Assembly: GCF_964355755.1 (NCBI RefSeq)
Contig: NC_092671.1
Coordinates: 4,041,001 to 4,105,000 of the forward strand
DNA: 64,000 bases
Direction: 5' to 3'
Source: Antedon mediterranea
Lineage: Eukaryota; Echinodermata; Crinoidea; Comatulida; Antedonidae
Made by a program: the position numbers and the translations under genes. The notes below the pieces were generated by a model. That model searched no databases and was not told the DNA's origin. It saw only the letters and a program-made list of their open reading frames with translations. Positions 26,701 to 41,700 of this stretch are shown here, piece by piece (positions within the stretch are counted from its first letter, which is position 1; every line of letters starts with the position of its first letter).

Positions 26701-29700
26701 ATTTCTAACAATTAAATACATCCTGATTTACGGCTTATTTAATGGTTGATTTGAAGAACATAATAGTCTACAGTACTTGTGATATTTCATGATCTGTTAA
26801 AATCTTATACGTATTTTATGACATAATATAATTGTAAAGTAGAATTAATTACATAAAATGAAATGGAGTAAATACTGTACTGTATAAAATATATGTACTG
26901 GCAAAATGCATTAAAAGAATTTTTTTAAAATTTTTTTTAACAAGCACATGTTTCTGCTGCTAGTAAATTAATCAATTGAATCATTTGAATAAATTAGCCA
27001 TTTCTTGGCAGCAGAAACAGGACAAAAATAAATAACCATTTAAATTGTGTTGGAACATCATAATCCAGTTATATCTGTACAAATAGCTGCAACAGAAATA
27101 ACAGATTGATAGTCTTCAATTCAATTCATCTTTTATTGATATAATATTTATATACCTCCAATGTCTAATTCATATAAAAACAATAGAAAAGTACAGACAA
27201 TATTTGTCTTAAGCTCTGTCTACACAAAACTAGCTTGACAAAAAAGTGTGATGTGCCCAAATATGGTATTGATGCTTATGGTTGGTAGTGATGACATCAT
27301 CAGGCACATCACATTTTGTTGTCACATAAAGTTTGATAGTGTACAGTAGACAGAGCTTTAGAATAATTTTGGCGTGAACCCCTAGTGTTTATGGTTTTAT
27401 CTGGTGGTACTAAATGTATTGATTTAAAAAACCTTTAACTAGTGGAATACGAAATTTAAAATTATATTTTTTCTAAAAATGATCGAGTCGGACTACTAAA
27501 GTCTAGATGAATACATTAGGTCCACTTTCTCAACATTGTTTTTACTCACGATAAGATGCAATAAAAAATGATGATACTCCAATTACAGGCCGATATTGCA
27601 TGCTAATTACATGCTTGGTTTGTACTGCACTATCAATAGCAATGTTTCCATGGCGTTGCAATTTTATCCATTGTTGATGTGATTTTTATAGGGTTATTAA
27701 ATTGAAGTTTAATATCGATTATTATTATTTAATATTATATTTGGGTTTTTTTTTTTTTTTATTATAATGATACTGTACAGTATTTACAAATCCTAATTAT
27801 TTTTCTAGTATAAAGATACTGTATGTGTACAGTTACTGCAGTAACTGACTGTACATTTTTTTACTGCAATACATACAGTATGATTTTATTTTAACAAATT
27901 GTAGTTACTGCAGTAACAGTAACTGCTGTAGAATCATCATTGACCAAACTTTAATTAATTTCAAATATAGCAATTAGCATACTAAAATTATGAAATAAGG
28001 TTAAAATCAGCGTCTGTTCAGTGTATGTACCTTTATGGTTAAACCAAAACTGCTACATTTCTGATGTTGCATGGCTGAAAATTAAATATTTAAAGTGATA
28101 GTGACAGTCATCGAGTTTGTTATTAAAATAATTTTTGTGGCACCATTTTATTTTTAACACAGTATACAGTAGCCTACAGTACTCTGCAATTGACTGCCAT
28201 AAGCTCTTTATACCTTTCATTCAATCTTATCCCTTCAGTCATAAGATTTTCATATTCATGCATTAGCGCTTTACAACACTACGTTCTTCTCTCCCCTGGC
28301 ATACTGATTCACACATTGTGTCGCCAAAACCAGTCAATCCCATCATGCATCAGTTATTCTGCGGTAATTAATGTAATTATTATACAGAACAGATGAAATC
28401 CGGAGCTTAACTCGAAAAGCAGTTGTTAAAAATTGGAGATGCATTGATGTGACAAAATCTAAATCAATACTCTACCATAGTATAGTATAACTATAGTATT
28501 ACAAAGTGGTTATTTAAAAAAAAAAAAAAAGTAAACATTGGTTTTTTGATGTACAGCATTAAATTTAAAGATGATACAAAGAAACAATTTGTAACAATTT
28601 AAGTGAGTGAGTGGCTGAGTGGAACCGTAATTATGTAGCCATAACATCGGCAAGGATTTGCGTCTCACTCGTTTCATAGTTCTGGTGTTAGAACAAGTCT
28701 TCTCGGATAAAGGACTATAAACTGTAGGTCCAGTGTACTAGCTCATGTGCACTTTGAAGATAGCATTCAAATGAGTAGGAGGTTACCCGGGGTACTATTA
28801 CACACATATCCAGCCACTGTCATAGCCACTGATCATAACTGGGGCCCTCTTGGAGACCATTCTTTGACTGAAGAGGTCACACCCAGCATAAATAAGAAAA
28901 ACTAAATTCCCATCACACATTCAACAGCAAGTAACGCACCAGTTACACGATGGAAAATATGTTGTACTAGTATAGCAGTATAAACTAATTTGAAGCTTTG
29001 TGGAGTAGTCATGGAATGGAGATACAGTATACCAATATAATAGCACTTCTGGTCTATGCAATCTACAGTATATTCCTTGTATTCATTGTTGGGTAAATAA
29101 AACAATTAAAAAATACTTTAATTTACTGTATCTTACTAAACAAATAATCACTTCCATATTGTGGAATGTGCTTACTAATTATCAGTTGGTTTAAAACAAT
29201 TTTAATTTGAGACATATGAAAGTGGAAGCCATTTGTAAAACAAGGCTTTGAATGCAAATAAGGGCCTCAGTTTAAAATGACACTTTAAAATACAGAGAGG
29301 AGATTTTGATTCGTCCCCTTTGGGACCCACAGTAGACATTGAAGCACTTGTACACCTAAATCAGTACCTTATAATTTGCCAATATAAAGCAATAGTCTTT
29401 GAATAATAAGATGATGGTTACAGAGCTTTTAGCTTATGATTCCTGGTTCGAATCTTGCTTTGATCGCATTTCTTTTAACTAAAATTCATTTTATAAAACA
29501 TACTGTATACAGTACTTTACTGTTTTATTGAAAAACTAGTGAGAAATTTACTTCAGAGCCTTTAAATATATTTTAGCACATTCAATTCAAGTATCAAACA
29601 CTGATTAACATACTGTACACATGTTTATATAGTACAGACATAGCAATAATTTATTTGAACCTACTTTGAACGGATTGCACATGTCTATTGGATCAACATG

Positions 29701-32700
29701 ACCAAACACTAAGGGGCAGTTTCTCTTAGAGAATACATTTATTAACTGTATTGATATATATTGTCAGAAATGGGTCCTTTAAAAAACTATGTTAAAAAAA
29801 ATGATCTACGGTTTTAAAAACTGAAAAAAATTGATGGATTGATTCTTGTCTCAATCATCAAAACTAGTATTAAAAATTATTCTCTGTAGCAATTTTTAGC
29901 TGCCATGTAATCTTGATGTCAATTTGGCCTCACCTCAGAAAGTTTTGTTTTTGACTACATCTTTATGGATAATAATGACAACATTACACAAACAACCAGG
30001 AATGATCAGCAGATCAGATTTTTAGGAAAATTGAACAGGCCCTGATAAACAACAACAAAGTTTTACCCCTTAATATCTCCATAAAAAAACAACAACCTAT
30101 TCCTTACTACAGAACCCTATCTATCAAAATGGCTATGTACAGTACAAGCCATGCTAAGTGCCTGTATGGCACTTTACCTGTCTCCGATCAAGGAGTTTGT
30201 GTTATGGATGGCTGTATTGCAAAATCTCCCAGTACTACAAATTTATACAGTTAAAACAATATTATACTGTGTCACTTCCATATTCATTAGCCTCTAATCC
30301 GACATCCATTATTGCTAAAATCATGTTAATTAAAACAAGAAGGACAATTAATTATTTCAGCAACGTAATGTAGTATTGATTTTCACAGATGAATAAATGA
30401 ATATGATTAAAACCAACAAAATATAACATTCAAAAGCTCAGTCTACACTGTCAAACTACTTTGACAAAAAAGTTTAATGTGCCCAAAAATATGGTAATGA
30501 TATAGTAGTGGTATATCATCATGTCCATATATGGGCACATCACATTTTGTCACATAAAGTCTGATAGTGTAGACAGAGCTTTAAGCTTAAAACACAAAAG
30601 TTTACTGATAATGTACAAATTAAGTAAAGAGTACTGATACAGTACTATCTGTAGATATGTAGCAGATATTAAAAGATATTAAAAAGCCATGGAGGAAATC
30701 TTATCTATTTCCTCCATGTACTGTATGAACAAAACAGGAATAGCCAAAGTTAAGCACTGTCTACAGTATCAAACTAGTTTGACAAAAAAATGTTGTGGCC
30801 AAATAATGGTAGTGATATTCCCAAATATGGTGGTAGTGATTATGTCATGTCCATATAATACTGTATGGGCACATCACATGTTTTGTCACATCAAGTTTGA
30901 TAGTGTGAACAGTGCTTTACAAGAAAATACCATTCTTTGTGTTTGTACTTAAACTCTTTCCTTCTTAATAGACGCAGGCCTTCATGTTGTATTCACATCT
31001 TTTGGAAGATTTATTAGATAATCTGGCTTCATTCTTAACATGTGTATCACAGGATGAAATTTAATTATGGTTATTGGATACAGGGGCGTGTTAAATTCTA
31101 AGCTAATTGGAAAACTTTAGTGATTCCTTCATAGAAATTGTCTCATAATTTAATATTAATTGATCGCTACTAAGATTTAGGTTATCTTCAATGTGATGTT
31201 TATTCATGGTTTTTAACACATTATCATTTGACGGTTGGTGTTATTCACAACTTGTATTTTGCAGCACTTATAGTAACACTAAATCTTTGATTTTATAGTA
31301 TGCTTGCTTGCTTGTAGTCTAAATATGTCTGAATTTGTAGTAGGAGTATTCTTTAGGATTGGGTAGTCGAGCAGTTAGGACACTTGACTGTCATACAGAG
31401 AGGCCTGGGTTCAATTCCCGACTCCCAGTCTCTCAGCTGTAAATGAGTACCTAGTTGAAAATACTAGGAGGATAAGGCGATGTGGAAAGGAACTGGCCAC
31501 CCTGCCACATAATGCAGCTCATTACCCTACAGTATGTTCAGAGTTGATTACGGGACCTTTACGATTACCTTTTACTTGCCCCAAGCGGTGATCCAACCTT
31601 GTTTATTTCTTTGATTTCATTGTTTTACCACAGTGACACATTATATTTTACAGAATATATACAACAATGTTAAAATAATTCTGCAATAAAAAAAAGTTTC
31701 AAAAAAGGATCCGTTAGGAGGCCAAAGTCGTGGCCACCATAAAGTAAATAAGTTTTTTTCAAATATTTACAATTTAACTTCGGCTTGTGTTCTAAAATTT
31801 AAAACAATTTTTCTTTATAACATTTAATGATGCAGTTTAAGCTACTTCACATTGAGGTAAATGCATTTTATGGTTTTTATAGTTTGCCGTCAATCTAACA
31901 AAAATCTATTATTATTAATCTTTTGTTATTAATGTTAAAAGCTTCAATGGTCTTCAAGTAAGAGCTGTGATTAAAGAAATGCTGCATAATGGAAAAAAAA
32001 GTAATTGTCATAGACCTTTACTTGTAGTAGTCTTGAAATTAACTACATACTACATAGAGTAGAAGTGGTCCTCTTATGACCAAACTATTATTGCTAATGG
32101 GAACAGAAAGAAAAGAGAAGAGAGAACATTATTCCACCTGCAGTATCCAACTGCATTTTTGTAAAATGTTAATTGCATATGATTTTAGTTTCTTTTACAA
32201 TAAGTATAGGGACCAAACAAAGTGATTCAATAGTCTTGAATAGAGGTTGGCCTATAGTGTTTAAAACATACAGTATTCCCTTGTTCATTACAGTACATCA
32301 ATCACTATTCTAGAATGTACAGTACCTACAGTACTACAGTAGAACCTCTATTAAGGGGACACTTTGGAACCCAAAAAAGTGTTCACTTATACTAGAGGTG
32401 TCCCCTGAATAGGGGTTGGCTGTAGTGAGTGTTGTCCATTGTCCCTTGTTTGTTACACATAAGAAAGTGTCCCCTTAATAGGTGTTGTCCATTGAATAGA
32501 GAGCCTGCTGCCTAAAGGGGAATTATGACATTTTAAACATTCCAAGATATCTGTACTTATAGTAGTATAGTGAAATGTTTTTTTTTAGGATGTGAATTAT
32601 AAAATAAACTCACATTTAGAATGTCTACAATTGATGTATCTTAGACTCCCTAAAGAATCGTAAAAATACTAATTTTAGTTTTCCTGTCTTTGGGATTTGG

Positions 32701-35700
32701 AGTTTCATAATGTCACGACATTCACTTCAAATTGCACAGCACTAAATGTCTCTATATAACAAAAAATAATAAATTTTATATCTTTTCAATTATAGTATAT
32801 CTTTCATCAGAAAATTATAAATGTTTTTAATTACAAATTTTGAGTGATTAGGCTTAGAGTGTGATTAGCAAACAGACATTGAGCCTTGTAAACAATTAAA
32901 ACCCAAGCCTCTCTGAATCGCAGGTTTAAAATTGTAATAAATAAATATTTTGAACTGAATGACATAACTTGGTAATTTAAAACAGTCAAATATCACACTG
33001 TATCCAATCTAATAGCAAGATACAGTCACTTACAGGATTGTCCAACTATTTTGTGCTTATAAACTACTGTACAGTTAAGTCCTTGATTGAGACTTTGGAA
33101 GTAAGATTGAACCCTAGACCTTAGAATTGCAAGGCAAGGCAAGCTAAAGTTTTCACTACTTCATTTTTGTGTTTCCACCTTTTCTTTGCTGTGGTTTAAT
33201 TTTCAAATTGTTGTATCTTGTTTTAGAAATGTTGACAATGACAGTGATGATAATGTCAGTTTATAATTCTGTAATTTTAAATACCAGGCCACATTTTAGA
33301 TTTGTTTTCCCTAATTATCTGTACCATACGGTATAGTAGTGTGTAGATCAATGTTTCTTTACTTGTAATATTTTGAATTTGTATCCTGAATAAATGTGTA
33401 ACAAAAAACAACATTTTCACCATTTTTACCTATTTTTAAAATTGTATTTAATACATGGAAAAGTCTATTGTCTGCTACCTTTTTCTAGCACCATTACATT
33501 TTTAAATATATTTTCTCCATATTGTGATCAGTGTATCAAAACAAATTGATGAATAAACACATATTGTACAGTATGTTTAAAATCGAAAATGAAATTGTTT
33601 ATATTATTTAACTTTCAGATAACAACACTTGTAAACCACAAGGAAAAGCAACGAGTGTCTGAGAAGACGTGCCAAGCAATAGAACGTGTCGGACAAGCAG
33701 TAAGGCTAGCTGTTAGCAAGTTTGTATCTGTAGGGGAAGCATTAGGTAAAGAGAATTTAGACATCCAAGATGAGCTACATGAGGCTTGCTCAGAAGCCCA
33801 AGTGGCAGGTAAGCTAAGGATAAATTACTACATGAAAAGGTATTTAAGTTGACACTGATACAAGTTGAATGGCAGGGGTAAAAGCGGAGGGTGGGACCAA
33901 CAGCAGAAGTTAAGCAGAGACCTGAACTAGCTCATGACGACTTTTATCACTTTTGTGGAAAGACGAACCTCCTGTAAAAATCCTGGCTACAGACTTGGAC
34001 CATAAAATCTTTGCACAGATTTGATGCTCTCTTGGTCCATAGCATTCGTGATGGAACAAGTCCTCTCAGACAATGACTTTAACACAATTGTGTTCAGTGC
34101 ACAGAACCCATTACATCTTTTGTGATGAGTGGATTTGTTCACAATCGGCCCCTGTTGATGTTTCATAAAGGGACCTGCTGTTTCTACCAGGTTCACCTGC
34201 ACCCAATCCCAGTGTAGCTTAGTTGGATCTACAATAGGGATTCACACCAAGAAACAAACAAATACACAAAACAATCTTATTGACTTTTGTTTAAAGACGA
34301 ATTGATAAATTGTCAGAATCATTTTTTTTACAATCATAAAATGGTAATGTTAAAAATGATTTATCCGGAATAATTTACCATTTCAGGCAATAATATCGCA
34401 CGACTGACTGACACAAACAGTTGGCTTGCTTCTACAACACAAAACTCAACAGATAAAAACAGTATGATCAAAGCAGCCAGAGGTCTTCTATCAGCGGTCA
34501 CTAAGGTCCTGCTGCTGGCCGACAGAGTGGTGATCAAACAGATTATTGTTGCTGAACAGAAGGTCAAGAAAAGTCTAAATAAACTGGAAACCGTTCAGAA
34601 CTTTACTGAATTCGTCCAGCTATTCAGCCAATTTGGAAAAGAAATGGTGGAGTTGGCTCACCTCACAGGTGATCGCCAAAACGTAAGTACTTTACCTTAA
34701 TGACTCACAATTAACTTTAATCCTCACAATTAACTTTAGTATAACCAATCATTGGGACACACCCCTAATCCGGGGCGCTTACCGTAAAACGAATATGGGA
34801 CAATTGTCCATATTATCTTTTTTTTCATACGCATCTAAACAGCAATAAATAAACTTACCAATTACTGGATGAATAAACTATTTTATAATTTATTGTGTTT
34901 TTATTAACTAACAAGTCTCATTTTAAGCTTAGGAAGTGGAGTTGAAGAGTCGTGAGTTACAACCTGACATAGAAATAGAGGATTATATTATTATAAAGAG
35001 CTGTAGTAACTAGTATAGCTCTGATAATAACAGACCAACTGTACTGAACTGCATCATTTATGATTCCCTCCCTACACAACTGGGTTCAAATATCAATTTT
35101 CAATATCAAGGCACAGTATGCTATTCTAGTTAACATCATTTACATAATTTGTCTCTTTCTGATGATGTTAATTTCCATCCGTGTCATAAACAATAATATT
35201 AGCATTCTCTGACGCCATTTTGAATCGGTTCAATAAATACTATACTGTAGTATCATTCCCACAGCCATAAATACATAATTATTAGCAACATTGAATAGTA
35301 GCAACATTATTACTTTAGTGTACTGTATTGATAGGTTACTAAAATAATATTTATTCAGCTGAGGTCTTTAATTTTGTACGGTTTTAAAAAATAGTAATTT
35401 TACCTCTAAACACTTGATAAGATAGGTTAACACATTGGTTGAAACTGATTACAGTAGGTATTGATTGGTCACATTCAGATGGCTCTAATAATGCATACAG
35501 TGCATTAGAACCCTTTATTGGGACATCCCCTATTCAGAGACCCCATTATAACCCATATTCAGAGGACACCCATGGGGACATGTTTTTTGGTCCTTTGAGG
35601 ATGTCTATTTTTTATAATAGTCTGTGCCCTTGAAAGGAATTCTACTGTATTTGAAAGTCCTTGGTCACTATTATGTCTAAATGTCAAATTTCAAAAATTT

Positions 35701-38700
35701 GAAGTTCCCCAAAATGTGGAATTTCCCAGATTTTTAGGGAAAATACCAGTTCATTAAATTGCAAATTTCCACCAAAAAATGCTACTTTTAAAATGATAGA
35801 TTATCATATGCCTATTATTTGAAATGATTAATTTAACGAATAGAAAATGTGATTGGAATAACTTCTTTCAAATAGAGTTATTATATCGTAGCTTAGATCG
35901 CCTTCTGTCACCTGAATATATGATACTGTACAGTATTTTTTAAATATAATTAACACTGTTTAGCATGCTGAATGTTATATTAGATAGAGAGAGGCCTACA
36001 TTGAAATTGACAATTAACATTTAATGGTTTTGCTTGTCGTTTGTACAAGTAGTAAAACGATGGTGATTGAATAATGCATTGTAAGAGTTAATGTGACGTT
36101 TGCTATTGAATGATTAATAAGATTCCTAAGACAAGAATTATTGAAGTTGCTGTCTGTTTATGATTTATGATATGATGTGATCAAATAATTAGATGTATCC
36201 ATTTTGCAGGACTTGAAAGATGAACGAATACGAGTGCAGATGGCAGCGGCTAGGGGAGTCTTAGAAAAATCAACAATGATGTTGTTGACATCCTGCAAAG
36301 TTAGTGAAACTTCATAAATTTTGTTTCTAGACAGCGCTGAAATATTTTTTAAAGCAAACACATTATAAAGTTTGTTGTTAGAGGAAAGGAAAGTAAATTT
36401 TACAATAAATACTTAACTAATTCACAAATCAATAGTCATATCTACAGAAAGTTCCATTTGAAATCTGATTTTCTGACCAGATTTAAAAAATGCAACATTG
36501 TGCTTAAAGGATGAATAACTAAACAACAGAGGTTTGTTAACAGGTCAAATCAAAAGGAAAAACAAGATAATTAATTGGCCCAGACAATTACCCCAAAAAC
36601 AACATCTCCTCCTAGACAAATAAAAACATTGATTTGTATAGTTATGCTTATGACCTAAATTGTCTTCATTGGTCCAACTTGGATGAGTTGACCAATAACA
36701 AGCGACAATTTGGATGTTCCATTGCATCATGATTGGTCAAATTACTTTCTTGCATTTACTTTCTTATGTTGTGTCTAAACCAAGCTTTAGGTGTACAGTA
36801 GTTGTCTTTTGGTGGTATCTTATGTAACGTAATATTAAATAATAAAATAATTAAATAAATATTAGTGTGTGCATATCAGTGTACATTGCTATTGTTAAGA
36901 ATAATACATTTTTTTCACAATCAAACTTTAAATATGATAATGTTACTATCATTGTATATTGTATTTTTTGTTGCAATTTTTTGTACATCAACATCATTTG
37001 TTATGATACCATTTTAATGCATAATGCGTATGATACCATAATGTAAAAATAATGACGCTACTTCCTAATGCAAACAGCATTACTTTACAACCGTTTTTCG
37101 ATTTTGTTTTCGGATGCAATTCCAAAACAATCATGATGAAGGCATGATGTCAATATAATGATCGCTACAATATTACTAACAATTCTCAGAGGTTTTTAAA
37201 TCGATAATCTTTATAGAGTGATTAGGGACGTCATGTCAGTTTTTAAAATTCGCAAATATTGATGTAATCTCATCAAACAGTGGTTTTTTTTTCCGTACTA
37301 ATTGCCTTTTTAATTTAAAATCACCAGATATAAATAGCATGATTATAGTTATAATGTATCAACACTTTGAAATAAACAAACCCTTCATAATGTAGAAGAT
37401 ATTTACTACAGCATTCAATACAATCTTCCCCCACAAAATGACAATTTTAACCAGCTCTTTAGTACCAATTTTGTTTTCTATGCCAATGTAGAAATCAATT
37501 TGGGACAATTAAAAAAGTCATTAATCCTAGGTGATAAGATCTAATTATTTAAGTACAATTTTTTTAGATAACATAAATAATATTTTACAATTGATCCAAT
37601 TATTATATAGCATATGATTACTCTTGGTTAATGTTAGGCCTAACCTACCACTACTACTAAACAATTATTCATTTTCTTTTACCATTTTTAATACCGGTTA
37701 GTGCCAAATTATTCCTGCTTCGGGAGAACACTCTAAATTTATAAGACATTTTCCTTCATGTACCACTTTCTCATTTCAAAAGTATATATTATAAATTAGT
37801 TTACACAGATCATTATTACAAGCTACAATATCAAACATTTACCCGCGAGACAATAGACTAACCACATTTTTAGTATATTTCGCTATAAAGATTGTGTAAC
37901 AATTTCAGTTTGTTCTTCTAATTAATAGTTATCTGTTAAAAGCATTTGATATATTGTTTAGATATAAAGATACTTTTAAACTTATCCTGTCAGCGACGTG
38001 TGCATCAATTTTAATATACAATAATGCACTGGTGATATCTGTAATATAATGTACCAAACTATTGACAGTCTTGAAAACCTATTTTAGGATAAAAAATGTC
38101 ATTTATGCAGTCTATAAAATATTAATACTTAGGCATAATACTGACATCTTGCTATTGATAAAGTAGAGAAGCTCAATAGTTTTCTTTTTTATTTATTTTT
38201 TAGGAGTAAACCATTCAAAAATCCTTTTTTTTTTTAAAGAAGAAACTGACAAACATACTATTTATAGTATGTCGTCATACCGTGATTTTAGCAATTAAAG
38301 AACAACCCTGCATAAATCCGAACATACCCTTAGCTGTTGTATTGTGAATCCATTTAATGATTTTTGTTCTCTTTTAGACGTGTATTCGTCATCCCGACTG
38401 TCAATCAGCGCAAGATAATTGTACCGGTGTCTTTCGAATGATGCGCAAAGCATTCCAGATGTTAGATGAAGTATTGTTGGATAGTTCGTCAATGTCCGTA
38501 CTTGTAAAACCGAAGAATATTTACAATCTTTTACACACGCTCAGTGTAAGTATTTAAATTATTTTCATCAATGTTGATGAGATTTATAATAGCATAATAG
38601 GAAGTAACAGTATATAACCTCATTCTACTGTAAAGATTGATGAACAAGCTAACACTTAACATTGTCATACACCCCTCATTCTAACAATGGTACAGTCCAT

Positions 38701-41700
38701 AATGAATGGGTATTGTCCTGGTGGTTATTGTCCGATTTCCGATTTGAATATTTATAATGTTCTTATTTTGTTCAATGTTTTGTTAAATAAGAAACCCTGT
38801 TTTTTTACACCTCTATTAAGGGAGCACTTTCCTGGGAAGCAAATGAGGAAAAACATTTTTTCACTACAGCCAATCCTTGTTCAGGAGACACCTATTGAGA
38901 GGACTGTTATGTTCAAAAGGTTTCCCATAAAAGTTCTATTGTATTGGAAAATCGTATAAGATTCGAATGTCACCGCCATCTTTCGTTTCTTGAACGTATG
39001 TAACATTAAAGGGAGAATCATGAAAAGTTTAACATCTAATGTCATCCTCCAAATGCTCTGATCTTTATTAATATAGCACTATAGAAATGTAGCATTTAAA
39101 TTTTCAGAACAATTGTTTTTTTTTTGATAATCCGTCTGTTTTTCAAATATCAATAACTCTGCAAAAAAACAGAAGAATTAGATTGAACGAAACAGGAAAG
39201 ACCTTAATTACAATGGCTATAACAAGCTGATAAAATGTCAATATGTTTGTTGTTATTACCACGATATTGTTTGAGGATAAATTATTTTATTTTTATATGT
39301 TTACCAGTCTTGTTGACCTTTAAAATAAATCACCAAATGTACAAGGAGGCCTTGGTAGTAATTACAATAATTAGCCCACTAATGTTTAAATCTGGAAACT
39401 AAAAATGAGGATTATTCCTACAGTAATTGCTTAAATTGACATAACCATTGGTAAAATATTTTTAAATAATTTTTCTGTTTGATTGTATATATTCACATTA
39501 TCTCATCACTTTTAATATCATCATTATTATTTTCTATTATCTTTACCTCGATCACCTTTACTGTCACATTCACCGTCTCTAACTTTTATCATTATCACAT
39601 TTGTCATCATCATCATCATCATTATCATTATCATCTCTCACTTTTATCATTATCACATTTATCATCATCATGATCATCTCTCACTTTTATCATTATTACA
39701 TTTATCATCATCATCATCATCATCTGTTACTTTTATCATTATCACATTTATCATCATCATCATCTGTCACTTTTATCATTATCACATTTATCATCATCAT
39801 CATCATCATCTGTCACTTTTATCATTATCACAGTTATCATCATCATCATCTGTCACTTTTATCATTCACAGTTTCATCATCATCATCACTTTACTTTAAT
39901 CATACCGTTTATTGTTTATCATCAACACCATTATCACCTTCCACCTCAAATAACATTATACTATTAAAATTCACACAAAAGGAAAATTTAACTTAAAAAC
40001 ATGAATACAATACAGTATAACACACAACACCTAATGCAAACATTTTTAAAACAGATTTAGAACAAATGCCTTTTATATACCTATATAAACAAGACATTTT
40101 TCAATTAAAACGCATTCTCTTTTATCAAGTTTACGTCTAAGAAACAAAGGAGTACTTGAACAAAATGTTAAACCAGTTCTATGAATCTTGCTTTAGCCTA
40201 CAGCATGTGTCGTGATCAATGCAAAACCTTTTAAAAACAGATTACAAAATATACTTTTTTTACAGCTAACATTTAGCTAACAAGACATTTCTCAAGTAAA
40301 AACATTAATTTTCAAGTTCTACAATACATTCTTTCTAAACAAAACAATACCTGTCCATTGATTAACTAAAAAACGTTGAAAACATTTCTACGAATTGTTA
40401 GCCTAAAGCATGAGGAGATATCTTTTCAGTATCAATGGCTTCTTTCATCACATGATAACCATGGTAACTATATTGATTTCTAAGCATCTTTGTTATAGAT
40501 GACTTGGTCCTACATCTTAAAATTAAAAATCAGATTGATTTCTTGTCCATGAAATGGACAACTGAGCATGCCCAGTACGGTAAACTATTCAGATTTAACT
40601 AAATCCATATTAGTATATTTGTAACCTATTTACAGTAGTATTAGATCTTTCCAATATATAGGTCAAAATTTGTTAAAAGCTAAGAGTAGTGTTACGATCA
40701 CATTTGAAACAAAATATAATATAATTTATTTTAGTTAATTATACTCGTAATATATTAGTTAAAGGCTATGTTCCATGTAATAGTTCCCAACTTTAACCTT
40801 TGACCTAGTATTGCATGGTTTAATCCTGTTACATTACATACTATTTTTTCATGTTCATTCTCCTCTTCTCCCACTCCATGTTTTCTTTCCTGTCTTCATT
40901 GATCATTTATATTTACACTACGTTTCCTATTCTCCATGCTCCTAATTTCCATTCTACACCTTATGCCCATCTATTCTTTCTTTCTATGTAAATGCTTCTG
41001 TCTCTTGGTATTCTTAATTATTCTTCTTCATTTATATTTATACCTTCTTCCATTAAAGTGCAATTTGCCTTTCTTCATTTTCACATCCAACAGCAAGTAG
41101 CACATCAATGCTTTTAAACTAAATCTTACTTGAGACTTAGGAAGTGGAGGATTGACACTAGGTCAAGATTGAACTATGACACTAGGTCAAGATTGAACCT
41201 TGTCACTAGGACAAGATTGAACCTTGTCACTAGGACAGGATTAAACCCAGGACCTAAGGATTGGAAACCAAGCCTATACTCCACTGTACTTTCTGGATAA
41301 CAGTCTGTTTTTTCTCATTTTATTTAGGATGTAATTGAGACGTCTAAGGTAACACAAGCAGAAAGCAACACACAAGACAAGCTAGTGACAACACTGAGTT
41401 TAGTTGTTGATGCCACTCAGGACTTCACTGACTCCGCTTACACACAGCATGAGCAAAGGGAACGAATACTTAAACTGCTTAGCAAAGCTAAACTTGATGT
41501 CAACCACCTTGTACAAGTTGGTAAACGTATTGTAAGTTTTTTTAATTTCTCTATCTTCCTTTTTGCCATTAAGAAGTTATTTTAGGAATTCTTTCTTTTT
41601 TTTTTATGGTTTTTTTTTTTTATGAAATCACGATGTGTTTTGTTATCACTTTATAATGAATAGTTATCATGTTTTATCCATCAGGAGCAGGGTAACGCTG

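Larger units (their letters stand above)
20882..33618 (+). other. CTNNAL1 intron 1 (12.7 kb), repeat-filled
   Basis: No conserved exon was seen on either strand. It holds five full copies of the hairpin MITE family 1, two SINEs, an unclassified long element at about 24455-25140, Tigger-like repeats, a 27-bp duplication and many TACTGTA words. Confidence 0.55.
38546..41327 (+). other. CTNNAL1 intron with TCATCA satellite
   Basis: Intron between the exons ending 38545 and starting 41328. It contains a Tigger-like repeat (38808-38945), the TCATCA satellite (about 39520-39930) and a 24-bp tandem repeat (41153-41247). No exon seen inside. Confidence 0.5.

Noticed and set aside
39601-39996. 131-codon open frame rich in Ser, His and Ile
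   Set aside because: It is the TCATCA satellite read as protein; composition is purely repeat-driven and there are no splice or start signals of note.
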